Assembly (NCBI GenBank): GCA_022704885.1
Contig: JAKJFO010000043.1
Location: 1 to 23,501, forward strand
Length of the DNA stretch: 23,501 nucleotides
DNA from: Candidatus Rifleibacteriota bacterium
GTDB lineage: Bacteria > Riflebacteria > Ozemobacteria > Ozemobacterales > Ozemobacteraceae
Direction: 5' to 3'
Below, in pieces: positions 22,964-23,501 of this stretch. Made by a program: the position numbers and the translations under genes. The notes under the pieces are model-generated. The model ran no database searches. It saw only the letters and a list, made by a program, of their open reading frames with translations, and was not told the origin of the DNA. Each line of letters starts with the position of its first letter. Within the stretch, counting starts at the first letter, position 1.

Positions 22964-23501
22964 TTATCCAGTATCTAAGCGGAGTTTCGGGCCTCTACCA
23001 AGATAACTGTTTAAAAGAGTTGCCCAGTCCGGCCATAATGCTAGTCTAACAGCCCATCTGACATGCTCCACAGATTCTTTCAGTGTCTTTTTCCAAGTTT
23101 TGGACTGAGCGTATAACGGATCGCCGATCTCTAACAGTTGATGCATAAGGAAAGCCAATAGATTGAGCAAGAGAAAGTTGAATCTGAGGTTTATCTTTCC
23201 GTGACCAAAGTTGTGTTCAAAGTTATATCCCTGGTTTTTCAAGGCATTGAATGTCTGATTTTCGATGCTCCATCTATGCCGGCCAGCCGCAGCTATATCT
23301 GCCACATTTTTGCTTGTAGGCTTTAAGCTTGTCAGCCATGTATTTTTGTAACCGGCCTTCTTTCCTTTTGCGCTCTCAGAGATTGAAACCCAGTTGCAGA
23401 CCAGATCATTTTTTGCAAATACTGGAACCTCTTTCGCAAATTCCAGAGTCTGTAGGACTTTCTTTTGATCGTTTGTTTTTTCTATTGTCGAAACTTCCCC
23501 A
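22964..23501 (-). CDS. DDE-type transposase, C-terminal part, 5' end outside window
   Basis: 178 codons are open from the window edge to a TAA. The reading continues upstream of the internal GTG at 23305 without a stop, so that GTG is not the start. The segment reads WLTSLKPTSKNVADIAAAGR, then RWSIENQTFNALKNQGYNFE and HNFGHGKINL. WSIEN carries the Glu of the DDE triad, and the pattern matches IS4/ISNCY-type transposases. The two catalytic Asp residues would lie upstream, outside the window. No terminal inverted repeat could be identified between the stop and the pseudopilin promoter. Whether the element is intact is unknown. Confidence 0.85.
   Translation of the reverse strand, partial: GEVSTIEKTNDQKKVLQTLEFAKEVPVFAKNDLVCNWVSISESAKGKKAGYKNTWLTSLKPTSKNVADIAAAGRHRWSIENQTFNALKNQGYNFEHNFGHGKINLRFNFLLLNLLAFLMHQLLEIGDPLYAQSKTWKKTLKESVEHVRWAVRLALWPDWATLLNSYLGRGPKLRLDTG

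Overview
The window looks like chromosomal DNA of a flagellated, LPS-producing diderm bacterium. It holds a flagellar filament-assembly block, an outer-membrane and lipid A biogenesis operon, and a pseudopilin operon. The LpxC-FabZ fusion, the FliW/CsrA pair beside flgL, the DnaB-like protein with a zinc ribbon, and intergenic repeats of the GATTAC/GAGCAC and GCGAGGAGCGAAGCGACG types suggest a deep-branching uncultured lineage. A candidate phylum such as Riflebacteria is a guess, not a demonstrated placement.

Layout. (1) 1-6958, minus strand: flgM, flgN, flgK, a giant flgL (1016 aa), fliW and csrA (cut by the window edge). A consensus sigma70 promoter precedes flgM. Between flgN and flgK lie a long terminator-like stem and a sigma28-type promoter, so flgMN and flgKL-fliW-csrA are probably two transcription units, the second controlled by FlgM's target sigma factor. 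(2) 6975-13353, minus strand: bamA, skp/ompH, lpxD, a YjbH-like outer-membrane protein gene, lpxC-fabZ and lpxA. The operon starts at a TTGACA-N17-TATCAT promoter overlapped by a perfect 10+10 palindrome and ends at a strong 15-bp terminator after lpxA. (3) 13422-18421, plus strand: a DnaB-like ATPase with an N-terminal C4 zinc ribbon and a Pro-rich linker, coupled to a large lipoprotein gene; then, from its own promoter, a secreted Gly/Ala-rich protein ending at a strong bidirectional terminator. (4) 18422-18656: a small intergenic region with an 80-bp palindromic dispersed-repeat element and a GATTAC/GAGCAC micro-tandem repeat. (5) 18657-22883, minus strand: lipoprotein, 848-aa PilX/GspK-like protein, GspI/PilV-like and GspJ/PilW-like pseudopilins, all overlapping, from a TTGACT-N17-TACTAT promoter. 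(6) 22964-23501, minus strand: the C-terminal part of a DDE transposase running off the window.

How the genes fit together. FlgM holds sigma28 until the hook is complete; FlgN chaperones FlgK and FlgL, which form the hook-filament junction; FliW and CsrA set flagellin translation. BamA and Skp insert outer-membrane proteins, while LpxA, LpxC and LpxD carry out the first three steps of lipid A synthesis and FabZ feeds acyl chains. The plus-strand trio has no assigned role and is the least explained part of the window, with the zinc-ribbon DnaB-like ATPase the most unusual gene. No tRNA, rRNA, CRISPR array or complete insertion sequence was seen.
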